12,212 bases of DNA from Coprococcus_A sp051877705 (GCA_051877705.1 JBJEJD010000135.1:1-12212), one strand, 5' to 3'; shown: positions 1-7,256, counted from the first letter of the stretch. Made by a program: numbers and translations. The notes: generated from the letters alone by a model not told the origin.

Positions 1-2
1 GA

Positions 3-71
3 CCAGAGAATTGGTTCTATAAGAATGTGATTTCATTAATGTGCAGTTTTGAAGGTACGTTGATAAAATGA
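3..71 (+). CDS. C-terminal tail of an upstream gene (partial, hypothetical)
   Basis: One forward frame is open from the window edge to a TGA at 69-71 and reads PENWFYKNVISLMCSFEGTL followed by Ile-Lys. The residue mix, with Trp, Phe, Tyr and Cys, looks protein-like, and a terminator-like hairpin begins 16 bases after the stop, which suits a gene end. The piece is only 22 residues, so no family can be named and it could be a chance open frame. Confidence 0.35.
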   Translation, partial: PENWFYKNVISLMCSFEGTLIK

Positions 72-87
72 TATATATGATGTATAT

Positions 88-131
88 GAAGAATGCTTTT
101 AGATAATATCTGGAGGTGTTCTTCTTTTTTT
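88..131 (+). terminator. Probable intrinsic terminator of the upstream gene
   Basis: GAAGAATGC at 88-96 pairs with GTGTTCTTC at 116-124 (nine pairs, two of them G-U). A run of seven T follows at 125-131. A small inner hairpin (AGAT/ATCT, 101-111) lies in the loop. The stem is AT-rich and so weak, but the T-run directly after it is the expected form. It separates the upstream gene from the MutS/MerR operon. Confidence 0.5.
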
Positions 132-166
132 GATATAATTTAAACAGTCTAATTTGCAATTTTTTC

Positions 167-197
167 TTGACTTTGAACCTGCTTCAGGGTGTTTAAT
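167..197 (+). promoter_or_regulatory. MerR-type promoter and operator of the MutS/MerR operon
   Basis: A -35 box TTGACT (167-172) and a -10 box TTTAAT (192-197) are separated by 19 bp, longer than the usual 17. An interrupted dyad, AACCTG-CTT-CAGGGT (176-190), sits in the middle of the spacer. An overlong spacer with a centred dyad is the known layout of promoters that MerR-family proteins activate by distorting the DNA. The MerR gene is second in the operon, so autoregulation is the natural inference. Confidence 0.65.
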
Positions 198-242
198 GAA
201 GAAAATTATGGATAAATAAATGAAAAGGAGCAGGAGAAAAAT

Positions 243-1931
243 ATGCAGATAGGTGTTTGGGCAGGCGTCTTTTTGTTAGTAATTGTGATGGTGGCGCTGG
301 AGTTCTGGAACAGGAAAAGGATGGAGAGGAAACAGCGGGAGAAATTGAGAAATGCTTACGGACGTGCGAGAGAGAAAAGAGCTTTGGAACCGGAACGGTT
401 GAAAGAGATTAGTATCTACTATAATCTTATGAAGGAAGCTGCTCCGGAAGCAGACTGGGTGGATGAAGTTACCTGGCAGGATCTGGATCTGGATCGGATT
501 TTTGAAAAGCTCAATCATACAGTATCGTTTGCAGGGGAACAGCTATTGTACAGCGAACTTCATCATCTTTCAGAGAGTGATGCGGAACAGAAAACAGGGG
601 AGCAGATGATTCAATTTCTTGACAGTCATCCGGAGGCAAGGGAGAAGGTCTGGGACTGTCTGCTGCCGCTGAAGAAAGAAACGGTTAATTATTATATTCC
701 TGAATACGTGTCACTTCTGGAGATGCAGAGATTTCCGCTGCTGAAGTTCTGTCTCGGCCTGCTGGCATCCCTACTGCTTCTGACTGTGGCGGCATTGCTG
801 ACAAGATATCCGTTAATCATAGGTGCTGCTGTGGCAAATCTCCTTATCAATGTTGTTGTTTATGCCTTCGGAAAAATGCGATATGAGGTATTTCTGTCAT
901 CCATGGGCTGTATTATTCAGATTGTACGGACTGCGAAAGGAATTTTGGAAATAGAATCGGAGTCAGGAAAATGTAATGGGGACTGCATGATGGCGGATAA
1001 GGACAGAGAGGAAATTGCACGCTGCCTTAAAGGGATGGAGAAGATTTCACGCATGGTGGCCAATATGGAGCGAAAGAAGTATGCCGGTATGACCGGGGAT
1101 ATTTTTGCGCTGATATCGGATTATCTGATCGGTGCGTTGATGTGGGATTTTATTACTTATGATAGAATCGCACGGCTGATGGAAAACAGGCAGGATGATC
1201 TGATGCGCCTTTATCGGTTTGTGGGTGAAGTGGATATGGGTCTGGCTGTTGCCTCGTGGCGCAGGAGTCTGGAGAACTATTGTGTGCCTGAATTTGACCA
1301 TGATCACTTTATTATAGAAGAAATAAGGCATCCTCTGATGAATCAAGCGGTGGGCAATAGTCTGGAAATGCATAAGAACATTCTGATTACCGGGTCCAAT
1401 GCATCAGGGAAATCGACTTTTATCAAGGCTGTGGCATCCAATCTGATCCTCGGACAGACGATACATACCTGCACGGCTAAAAAGATGGTGATGCCATGGA
1501 TGTCTGTGCTGACTTCCATGGCTGTCCGGGATGATATTCTGACAGGTGAAAGTTATTATGTGAAGGAAATACGCTACCTTGGCAGAATGGTGGAAAGAAG
1601 TGGCTGCAGGAAGCCTGTTTTCTTTGGCATTGATGAGATCTTACGGGGGACAAATACTATGGAAAGGCTGGCCGCTTCCATTGCTATTTTGAGATATTTT
1701 AAAGAACGAGGAAGTATTGTAATGGTGGCTTCCCACGATCTTGAACTGGCCCGTGAATTGGATGGGGATTATGATAACTATTATTTCTGTGATACAGTAG
1801 AAGGAAGCGATGTGGTATTTGATTATCGGCTGCGTAAGGGGATTTGCAATTCGCAAAATGCCATTCGATTGCTGACTTCCATGGGATTTCCTGCTGAGAT
1901 CACCGATGACGCAAAAAGGAGGTGCAGTTAG
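243..1931 (+). CDS. Membrane-anchored MutS-family ATPase
   Basis: A 562-residue protein whose C-terminal third is a MutS-type ABC ATPase: Walker A GSNASGKST at 384-392, Walker B with catalytic Asp-Glu in FFGIDEIL at 460-467, then LRGTNTMER, and the H-loop VASHD at 495-499. The DNA mismatch-recognition domain of true MutS is absent. Instead there is an N-terminal membrane helix (about 6-21), a basic stretch, and a hydrophobic pair at about 166-210, so the protein is probably membrane-bound with its ATPase in the cytoplasm. Helical segments at about 220-340 resemble the lever/core region of the MutS family. Start: ATG with AGGAG six bases upstream, plus a second AAGGAG at 225-230. It is translated with the downstream MerR gene. 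The role of these membrane MutS relatives is not established, and mismatch repair should not be assumed. Confidence 0.88.
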   Translation: MQIGVWAGVFLLVIVMVALEFWNRKRMERKQREKLRNAYGRAREKRALEPERLKEISIYYNLMKEAAPEADWVDEVTWQDLDLDRIFEKLNHTVSFAGEQLLYSELHHLSESDAEQKTGEQMIQFLDSHPEAREKVWDCLLPLKKETVNYYIPEYVSLLEMQRFPLLKFCLGLLASLLLLTVAALLTRYPLIIGAAVANLLINVVVYAFGKMRYEVFLSSMGCIIQIVRTAKGILEIESESGKCNGDCMMADKDREEIARCLKGMEKISRMVANMERKKYAGMTGDIFALISDYLIGALMWDFITYDRIARLMENRQDDLMRLYRFVGEVDMGLAVASWRRSLENYCVPEFDHDHFIIEEIRHPLMNQAVGNSLEMHKNILITGSNASGKSTFIKAVASNLILGQTIHTCTAKKMVMPWMSVLTSMAVRDDILTGESYYVKEIRYLGRMVERSGCRKPVFFGIDEILRGTNTMERLAASIAILRYFKERGSIVMVASHDLELARELDGDYDNYYFCDTVEGSDVVFDYRLRKGICNSQNAIRLLTSMGFPAEITDDAKRRCS

Positions 1932-2615
1932 ATGCGTATCAGTGAAGTGGCAAAGCTGACAGGGCTTGCTGACAGTCATATACGGTTTTATGAAAAAAAA
2001 GGATTACTGACTCCGGCCAGAAAGGCGGAAAGTGGTTATCGTGATTATTCGGAGGAAGATGTCAGAAGTCTGAAACTGATTTTATTATATAGAAAAATGG
2101 ATTTTTCCATTGAAACGATCGAAATGATGCTTCATGGAAAAGTATCTGTGAGGGATGCTTTTCAGAAGCAGGAGGAAGAATTGTCCACACGCATGGAAAT
2201 GCTGCAGGGGTCCCTTGATCTCTGTCGGATGCTTCATTGTGAAGAAAGTATGGATGATATAGATGTGGATCATTATTTGAATTATGTCCGCGAAGAGGAG
2301 CAAAAGGGCAGACAGTTCGGCAGTGTGGAGCAGTGGCTGGATGATGTGGCGCAATATACATGGCTGACTTTTGCAAAAAATAATCCGATTTATGGGATGC
2401 TGGCTGTTCATCCGAGGCTGGGAAGAGTTTTTGCACTTCTTCTTCCTCTGACGCTTTTTTTAATACCTGTTATCAGCCTTGTGGAGGATTATGTGAGTGG
2501 TGAACCGGCAACACCGGGCTTTGTGGTATTCTGGGGGATTATTCTGCTTGTCTATATTCTGGGTTTTATGCGCTTCAGGGCAATCAGATGTAAGGAATTA
2601 GGGGAAAGGACTTGA
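1932..2615 (+). CDS. MerR-family regulator with two C-terminal membrane helices
   Basis: The N-terminus (1-70) is a typical MerR winged helix: RISEVAKLTGLADSHIRFYE, then a GLLTPAR wing segment and SGYRDYSEEDV. A charged helical stretch at about 74-105 should form the dimer coiled coil. The C-terminal part lacks a known ligand domain. It has two hydrophobic segments, about 165-184 and 196-214, so the regulator may be tethered to the membrane. The ATG directly follows the TAG of the MutS-like gene; the ribosome site AAGGAGGTG (1916-1924) lies inside that gene, seven bases before the start, so translational coupling is expected. It probably acts on the promoter at 167-197. The inducer is unknown, and whether it also controls the MATE gene cannot be told. 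Confidence 0.88.
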   Translation: MRISEVAKLTGLADSHIRFYEKKGLLTPARKAESGYRDYSEEDVRSLKLILLYRKMDFSIETIEMMLHGKVSVRDAFQKQEEELSTRMEMLQGSLDLCRMLHCEESMDDIDVDHYLNYVREEEQKGRQFGSVEQWLDDVAQYTWLTFAKNNPIYGMLAVHPRLGRVFALLLPLTLFLIPVISLVEDYVSGEPATPGFVVFWGIILLVYILGFMRFRAIRCKELGERT

Positions 2616-2640
2616 AATTTCCAAAAGAGAGGCCTATAAT
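2612..2640 (+). promoter_or_regulatory. Sigma-70-type promoter of the MATE gene
   Basis: TTGAAA (2612-2617), a 17-bp spacer and a perfect TATAAT (2635-2640). The -35 box overlaps the TGA stop of the MerR gene (2613-2615). The predicted start near 2646-2647 gives a leader of about 65 nt. The 17-bp spacer means this promoter does not have the MerR-activated layout. Confidence 0.6.
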
Positions 2641-2651
2641 ATCTTAGGAAA

Positions 2652-2671
2652 CGGTCTGCTGATGCAGACCG
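2652..2671 (+). terminator. Hairpin in the MATE leader (terminator, attenuator or 5' stabiliser)
   Basis: CGGTCTGC and GCAGACCG form a perfect 8-bp stem with a TGAT loop, followed by GATATTTTGCG. The T-run is short and displaced, so it is a poor intrinsic terminator. It would lie about five bases from the 5' end of the MATE transcript. It may partly stop read-through from the MutS/MerR operon, or protect or attenuate the MATE mRNA. Confidence 0.45.
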
Positions 2672-2711
2672 ATATTTTGCGCCAATTTTTAGGGAAAAGA
2701 GTGAATGTTGA

Positions 2712-4061
2712 ATGAATAAATCTTATGAGATCGATATGTGTCATGGCCCTTTGCTGGGAAAGATACTTTTGTTTTCTATTCCGCTGATGTTGTCGGGAAT
2801 TCTGCAGCTTTTGTTTAATGCAGCGGACACCATTGTCGTTGGCCGTTTTGCAGGCAGTACAGCGTTGGCGGCGGTGGGATCTACAGGATCCCTTATTAAT
2901 CTTCTTGTTAATCTGTTCATCGGTTTGTCGGTGGGGGCCAATGTACTGGTGGCGCGTTTTCATGGTGCCGGCCGGGATGACGAAGTCAGCGAAACGATAC
3001 ATACGGCCATATCTCTTAGTATTCTTAGTGGTATTTTTCTTTTGATTCTTGGTATTACGATTACAAAGACGATTTTGATATGGATGGGAACGCCGGGGGA
3101 TGTGCTGGATCAGGCCAGTTTATATCTGAAGATATATTTTCTGGGTATGCCGATGATGCTTTTGTATAATTTCGGAAGTTCTATTCTGCGTGCCATAGGT
3201 GATACCAGACGGCCTTTGTATTATCTGGTGGCTGCAGGTATTGTCAATGTCGTTCTGAATGTGATTTTTGTTGTTGGTTTTCATATGGGAGTAGCGGGCG
3301 TTGCAATTGCGACCGTTGTATCCCAGACTATTTCGGCATCATTGATTATACGATGTCTGACCAGAATGGAAGGATGCTGTCATCTGGATATCAGGAAATT
3401 GCATATGGGCAGAAAGAAAATACAGCAGATTCTGCAGATTGGACTGCCGGCAGGTATGCAGGGAGTCGTATTTTCTCTTTCCAATGTACTGATACAGTCT
3501 TCTGTTAATTCATTTGGATCTACAGCCATGGCAGGCAATACGGCGGCCATGAATATTGAGAGCTTTGTCTATATGTCCATGAATACTTTTCAGCAGACAA
3601 CCATGAGTTTTACCAGCCAGAACTATGGAGCAGGAGAGGAGAAAAGAATTCACAGGGTTCTGTTTATCTGCCTGGGTCTGGTGGTTGCAGTGGGACTGGC
3701 CATGGGAATATCTGCCTGGTTGGCGGGAGATTTCCTGCTGTCTGTTTATTCCTCTGAGTCCGAAGTAGTGGCCTATGGATTACGGCGAATGTCCGTTATC
3801 TGTACAACCTATTTCCTATGCGGTATTATGGATACCGTTGTAGGTGCATTAAGGGGTATCGGCTATTCTCTTATGCCGATGATCGTGTCCCTGATCGGAG
3901 CATGCGGTCTCAGGATCATCTGGATATTCACCATATTCCAGTGGCATCGCAGCCTTTGGATGCTTTATATTTCTTATCCGGTTACCTGGTTTGTCACTGC
4001 AGTTACCCATATCATCTGCTATATACTGGTAAGACGAAAACAGTTACAGAAGAACTATTGA
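2712..4061 (+). CDS. MATE-family multidrug/cation antiporter
   Basis: A 449-residue, very hydrophobic protein of the usual MATE length, with two homologous six-helix halves. Features typical of the family are the N-terminal MCHGPLLGKILLFSIPLMLS segment, NAADTIVVGRFAG (about residues 37-49), AIGDTRRPLYY in the first half and its second-half counterpart GALRGIGYSLMPM. MATE proteins export drugs or metabolites across the inner membrane in exchange for Na+ or H+; the substrate cannot be read from sequence. Start: ATG at 2712, since the nearby upstream ATG and GTG frames hit stops at once. The ribosome site is weak (AGGGA, 16 bases away, or GA-rich sequence nearer). The 3' end overlaps the convergent regulator gene by seven bases. 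Confidence 0.92.
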   Translation: MNKSYEIDMCHGPLLGKILLFSIPLMLSGILQLLFNAADTIVVGRFAGSTALAAVGSTGSLINLLVNLFIGLSVGANVLVARFHGAGRDDEVSETIHTAISLSILSGIFLLILGITITKTILIWMGTPGDVLDQASLYLKIYFLGMPMMLLYNFGSSILRAIGDTRRPLYYLVAAGIVNVVLNVIFVVGFHMGVAGVAIATVVSQTISASLIIRCLTRMEGCCHLDIRKLHMGRKKIQQILQIGLPAGMQGVVFSLSNVLIQSSVNSFGSTAMAGNTAAMNIESFVYMSMNTFQQTTMSFTSQNYGAGEEKRIHRVLFICLGLVVAVGLAMGISAWLAGDFLLSVYSSESEVVAYGLRRMSVICTTYFLCGIMDTVVGALRGIGYSLMPMIVSLIGACGLRIIWIFTIFQWHRSLWMLYISYPVTWFVTAVTHIICYILVRRKQLQKNY

Positions 4062-5488
4062 GTTTTTTTGATTTCCCTGCAAATATCTATATGTAATTTT
4101 TTCATTTTTTTATAGAGAAGGCTGCGTTCGATGCCCAGGTCTGCAGCTGCGCGGGTTACATTGTTGTCGTAACGATTCAATGTTTCAGTAATAATGGCAG
4201 ATTCATAATTTTGCATAAGAATATGCAGCTTTTTATCACCTTTTACTTCTGAAAGGTGAAGATATTCCGGCGATGATGCAATCTTGGATGGAAGGTCAGT
4301 CAGATTAATAACACCAATTTCTGTATCACAGGAGGCATAGGCACTGGCAATGACGTTCTGTAGTTCACGGACATTACCCGGCCAGCTGTATTTTATGAGA
4401 CATTTATTAACAGCAGGCGACAGACCGATGGCAGTTTTGTATTTTCGGTTCAGTTCTTCCAGGTAATTATTGGCATAGAGGAGAATATCGTCCTGATGTT
4501 CTCTCAGAGGAAGCGTTTCCATATTGATAACTGCCAGACGATAGTAGAGATCTGAACGGAAAGTTCCCATTTGCATCATTTCCTGGAGATTCTGACGTGT
4601 GGCAGAAATGACACGGACATCAATAGGCACAGGGCGGGATGCTCCGATGGGTTCCACTTCTTTTTCCTGAAGGACACGTAAAAGTTTGACCTGCATGGAC
4701 AGCGGCAGGTCTCCTATTTCATCCAGAAAAATAGTTCCTTTGTTGGCCAGCTGGAATTTTCCGATTCTTCCGCCTTTTCGAGCGCCTGTAAAAGCCCCTT
4801 CTTCATATCCGAATAGTTCAGCTTCGATCAGATCATGGGGGATAGCACCGCAGTTGATGCAGATCAGAGGATTATCCCTCCGAGGACTCTCCAAATGAAT
4901 GGCTTTGGCAATGAGCTCCTTACCGGTACCTGTTTCTCCGGTAATCAGAACGGGAAAATCCGTTCTTGCAATCTTCATACCATGCATACGCAGTTCATTC
5001 ATTTTTGGGTGATTGCCAATGAGATTGCTGAAATTGCCTGTCGTGTCCAGATCCTTATGATATTCCAGTTTATAAAATTCCAGTTCGGCTTTCATCACTT
5101 TTTCGGCAATATCCAGTGCCCGTTCTTTGAATTTCACCTGGGCCATGGCACCGATGAGTTCATCAGATTCATTAAAAACGCAGAAACGATTGGCGATGGC
5201 ATAAGTTTTTTGTTCTTCACGGGTGTCATCGGAAGTATAAGGCTGAAAATAGATGCCTCCGTTATTATCGCCTTCGTGTCGGCTTTTCAGGACATCATAC
5301 ATGGATGTTGTTGTGATAATATTGCCGATGGGACATCCGATCACATCATTTCTTTTCCTGCCAAGAAAATTACAGTATTGTTCATTGATATCCAGAATAA
5401 TACCATTTTCATTTATAATGATAAATCCATCTTCAGATTTTTCCAGTAATTTGTCAAAGAAAAGTTTATATATATGGTCTTTGGACAT
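4055..5488 (-). CDS. Sigma-54-dependent transcriptional activator (PAS - AAA+ - Fis HTH)
   Basis: A 477-residue enhancer-binding protein. Residues about 8-120 form a PAS sensor (EDGFIIINENGIILDIN), followed by a helical linker to about 150. The AAA+ domain has Walker A GETGTGKE (184-191), the sigma-54-contacting loop GAFTGA (231-236), Walker B TIFLDEIGD (252-260) and RSDLYYRL (311-318). WPGNVREL (369-376) leads to a Fis-type helix-turn-helix at about 440-465 (NVTRAAADLGIERSLLYKKM). There is no receiver domain, so it probably senses a small molecule or redox state through PAS. Start chosen at 5488, where AGGGAG lies ten bases upstream; the longer frame from 5560 would run through the gene's own -10 box. 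It is divergent from the GntP permease, which carries a sigma-54 promoter, and is probably that gene's activator. Confidence 0.92.
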   Translation of the reverse strand: MSKDHIYKLFFDKLLEKSEDGFIIINENGIILDINEQYCNFLGRKRNDVIGCPIGNIITTTSMYDVLKSRHEGDNNGGIYFQPYTSDDTREEQKTYAIANRFCVFNESDELIGAMAQVKFKERALDIAEKVMKAELEFYKLEYHKDLDTTGNFSNLIGNHPKMNELRMHGMKIARTDFPVLITGETGTGKELIAKAIHLESPRRDNPLICINCGAIPHDLIEAELFGYEEGAFTGARKGGRIGKFQLANKGTIFLDEIGDLPLSMQVKLLRVLQEKEVEPIGASRPVPIDVRVISATRQNLQEMMQMGTFRSDLYYRLAVINMETLPLREHQDDILLYANNYLEELNRKYKTAIGLSPAVNKCLIKYSWPGNVRELQNVIASAYASCDTEIGVINLTDLPSKIASSPEYLHLSEVKGDKKLHILMQNYESAIITETLNRYDNNVTRAAADLGIERSLLYKKMKKLHIDICREIKKTQ

Positions 5489-5531
5489 TTTTTTAACACT
5501 CCCTGGGTTTTGTTGATTTGATCCTGTTACA

Positions 5532-5560
5532 ATTATATCAGATATTTCGCAGAGGAACAA
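5532..5560 (-). promoter_or_regulatory. Promoter of the sigma-54 activator gene
   Basis: On the minus strand, a perfect TATAAT (5537-5532) lies 17 bp after TTGTTC (5560-5555), a weak -35. The predicted leader is about 35-40 nt and carries the AGGGAG ribosome site. The tandem repeats at 5578-5615 lie just upstream, so the activator could also influence its own gene. A second TATAAT (5568-5563) has no evident -35. Confidence 0.5.
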
Positions 5561-5577
5561 TCATTATAACAGGCAAA

Positions 5578-5615
5578 ATTAGAAAAAATGACACATATTA
5601 GAAAAAAGAACACAT
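5578..5615. repeat. Tandem 19-bp repeats, candidate activator sites (UAS)
   Basis: ATTAGAAAAAATGACACAT (5578-5596) is followed directly by ATTAGAAAAAAGAACACAT (5597-5615); 17 of 19 bases match. The pair is centred about 95 bp before the predicted sigma-54 start, a normal distance for an enhancer, and the 19-bp period is close to two helical turns. Binding by the divergent activator is inferred from position only. The repeats are direct, whereas many sites of this class are palindromic. Confidence 0.55.
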
Positions 5616-5666
5616 TAATAATATAAGAATATCCTTAAAAACAAGCCTTTTGATTTGTTAAAAAGT

Positions 5667-5681
5667 TGGCATAAATTTTGC
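5667..5681 (+). promoter_or_regulatory. Sigma-54 (-24/-12) promoter of the permease
   Basis: TGGCATAAATTTTGC agrees with the consensus TGGCAC-N5-TTGC at all but one of the defined positions, with GG (5668-5669) and GC (5680-5681) correctly 12 bp apart. A T at 5666 extends it to TTGGCA, and a T follows the GC. Transcription should start near 5692, giving a leader of about 75 nt. The sigma-54 activator encoded divergently next door strengthens the call. Confidence 0.85.
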
Positions 5682-5767
5682 TGCTATATTTAATATAAAT
5701 GCCTTTTTCTATGACTGCAGGGCAGGCAGCGAGAAGAGGTAAGTTTGTTTGAAAGGGGACATGTTTT

Positions 5768-7078
5768 ATGAATTTTGGTATTCTTGTTTTGTTGATTGCC
5801 ATCATACTTTTTGCATTGTTGGCATTTAAGCAGCTGAGTGCATTGATTCTGGCACCGTTGGTGACAATTTTTGTGGTTGTCTGCTCCGGCCTGCCGGTAC
5901 TGGACAGCCTGAAAGATATGTTCATGCCTGCGGCGGCCAATTATGTATCCAGCTATTTTCTGGTATTCTTCGTAGGAGCTCTGTTTGGCGCTGTTTATCA
6001 GTTTACGGGAGCTGCTGAGTCCATCGCACGGTTTATTGGCGGGTTGTGCCATGGCAAGTTTGTCGCACCGATTATTATGATTATCACCGGTATTCTGACA
6101 TTTGGCGGTGTCAGCGGTTTCGTTGTTTTCTTTGTTATTTATCCTATTGCTTTGAATCTTTTCAAAGAAGCCAATCTGACCAGAAGACTGATACCTGCCG
6201 CTATTTCAGCCGGTTGCTGGACATGGTCTATGACGGCGCCGGGTTCACCATCCATTCAGAACGTTATTGCCATGGATAGTCTGGGAACACCGTCAACGGC
6301 GGCTTTCCTGCCTTCTTTGATCGTATCCATTATTGAATTCGCGCTTATATTTATCTGGCTGGAATATCGTGGCCGCAAATTTACCAAAAATGGTTATTAT
6401 TTCCATGATACCCGTTTGAAAACACAGCTGACGGAAGATGACCTGAATACAGAAGGACGCAAGGATCTGCCGCATTGGATTATTGCTTTTATCCCGATCA
6501 TTACGATTCTCGTGCTGTTCAATGTTGTTGACTGGAAGGTTGAAGCAGCTGTTTTTGCAGGGGTTGTTCTTGCTACAGTTCTCATGTTCAGATATGTTAA
6601 GGGCGGTATCAATGAATGGATCAAAGTGTTTAATAAAGGCGCAGCAGATTCAGGTGTTGCCATTCTGAATACGGCCATTGTTGTCGGTTTCGGTGGTGTT
6701 GTTAAAGGTACACAGGGCTTTACAGATCTCGTTGAGATGCTGAAAGGCTTTGACATGTCTCCATTATTATTTGTTATGATCACGGTTGCCATCTGTGCCG
6801 GTGCCTGCGGTTCCGCATCAGGTGGTATGGGAGTTGCTTTCAATGCCCTGACAGATACATATTTAAGTCTTGGAGCAAAACTTCCATATGTTCATCGTAT
6901 CGCTGCCATTGCAGCAGGAACATTGGATACATTGCCACATCAGGGTGCCCAGATCACACTGCTTGGTATCTGTAAACTGACACATAAAGAAGCTTATTTT
7001 GATATTGCTATTACCCAGATCGTTATTCCATTCATTACCTGCGGTATTTTCATTCTGCTGGCACAGATGGGATTATAG
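5768..7078 (+). CDS. GntP-family organic-acid permease
   Basis: A 436-residue polytopic inner-membrane protein with the length and pattern of the GntP (gluconate/hydroxyacid:H+ symporter) family, with hydrophobic segments throughout. The segment MTAPGSPSIQN (155-165) corresponds to a conserved family loop, and TLDTLPHQGAQITLLGICKL (385-404) matches the C-terminal region of GntP relatives annotated as hydroxybutyrate permeases. Start: ATG with AAGGGGA eight bases upstream. The only promoter seen is sigma-54 type. No terminator follows, so read-through into etfBA is possible. The substrate is not fixed by sequence; the neighbouring CoA-transferase, dehydrogenase and ETF suggest a short-chain carboxylic or hydroxy acid (lactate or 3-hydroxybutyrate type) rather than gluconate. 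Confidence 0.85.
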   Translation: MNFGILVLLIAIILFALLAFKQLSALILAPLVTIFVVVCSGLPVLDSLKDMFMPAAANYVSSYFLVFFVGALFGAVYQFTGAAESIARFIGGLCHGKFVAPIIMIITGILTFGGVSGFVVFFVIYPIALNLFKEANLTRRLIPAAISAGCWTWSMTAPGSPSIQNVIAMDSLGTPSTAAFLPSLIVSIIEFALIFIWLEYRGRKFTKNGYYFHDTRLKTQLTEDDLNTEGRKDLPHWIIAFIPIITILVLFNVVDWKVEAAVFAGVVLATVLMFRYVKGGINEWIKVFNKGAADSGVAILNTAIVVGFGGVVKGTQGFTDLVEMLKGFDMSPLLFVMITVAICAGACGSASGGMGVAFNALTDTYLSLGAKLPYVHRIAAIAAGTLDTLPHQGAQITLLGICKLTHKEAYFDIAITQIVIPFITCGIFILLAQMGL

Positions 7079-7128
7079 TGGATCGTAGATGTATATGATA
7101 TGAATACATAGTATAAAATAGTTAAAGG

Positions 7129-7211
7129 GGCTGTCGGGAAGTAGGTAGTTCTACACAGGGGCAGGTGTGATTTGTACGGATCACACCTGCCTCAAAAAAT
7201 TCTTGACAGCT
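7129..7211 (+). repeat. Structured intergenic repeat, copy 1 (three-way-junction fold, MITE-like)
   Basis: The outer arms pair (7129-7140 with 7200-7211; 12 pairs including G-U). Inside are a short hairpin (TAGG/TCTA, 7142-7153) and a long 16-bp hairpin (7158-7173 with 7178-7193, loop GTAC). A-rich sequence (7194-7199) links the last two arms. The partial second copy at 12159-12212 matches in 47 of 54 aligned bases. No open frame lies in it and no target-site duplication is evident. The long hairpin has no T-run on either strand, so it is not a standard terminator. It may be a miniature mobile element with terminal inverted repeats, a structured RNA, or both. Confidence 0.6.
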
Positions 7212-7231
7212 ATCCCAATATTTCGTATGAT
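7203..7231 (+). promoter_or_regulatory. Sigma-70-type promoter of etfBA
   Basis: TTGACA (7203-7208), a 17-bp spacer and TATGAT (7226-7231). The predicted start is near 7238. The -35 box lies wholly within the right arm of the structured repeat (7129-7211), so the repeat supplies half of the promoter. The shared operator motif begins nine bases after the -10 box. Confidence 0.75.
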
Positions 7232-7239
7232 ATAATTAT

Positions 7240-7256
7240 ATAGTATGCAAACTATT
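7240..7256 (+). promoter_or_regulatory. Candidate repressor operator at etfB (shared motif, copy A)
   Basis: TAGTATGCAAACTATT (7241-7256), with inverted arms ATAGT/ACTAT (7240-7244 and 7251-7255) around six bases. It covers the predicted transcription start, a position that would block transcription. It matches the acyl-CoA dehydrogenase copy in 14 of 16 bases and the CoA-transferase copy in 13 of 16. The binding protein is unknown. Confidence 0.6.

Noticed and set aside
4835..5449. A 204-codon open frame on the + strand inside the sigma-54 activator gene
   Set aside because: It is the reverse complement of the conserved AAA+ and PAS domains, is low-complexity and Phe/Ile-rich, and has no start signals.
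5489..5560. N-terminal extension of the activator (24 extra residues)
   Set aside because: The extended part overlaps the likely -10 box (5537-5532) and the ribosome site AGGGAG, and the PAS domain begins only after the start at 5488.
7158..7193. The 16-bp hairpin before etfB as an intrinsic terminator of the permease gene
   Set aside because: It is followed by CAAAAAATT and not by a T-run, and the opposite strand also lacks one. The conserved outer arms suggest a repeat element instead.
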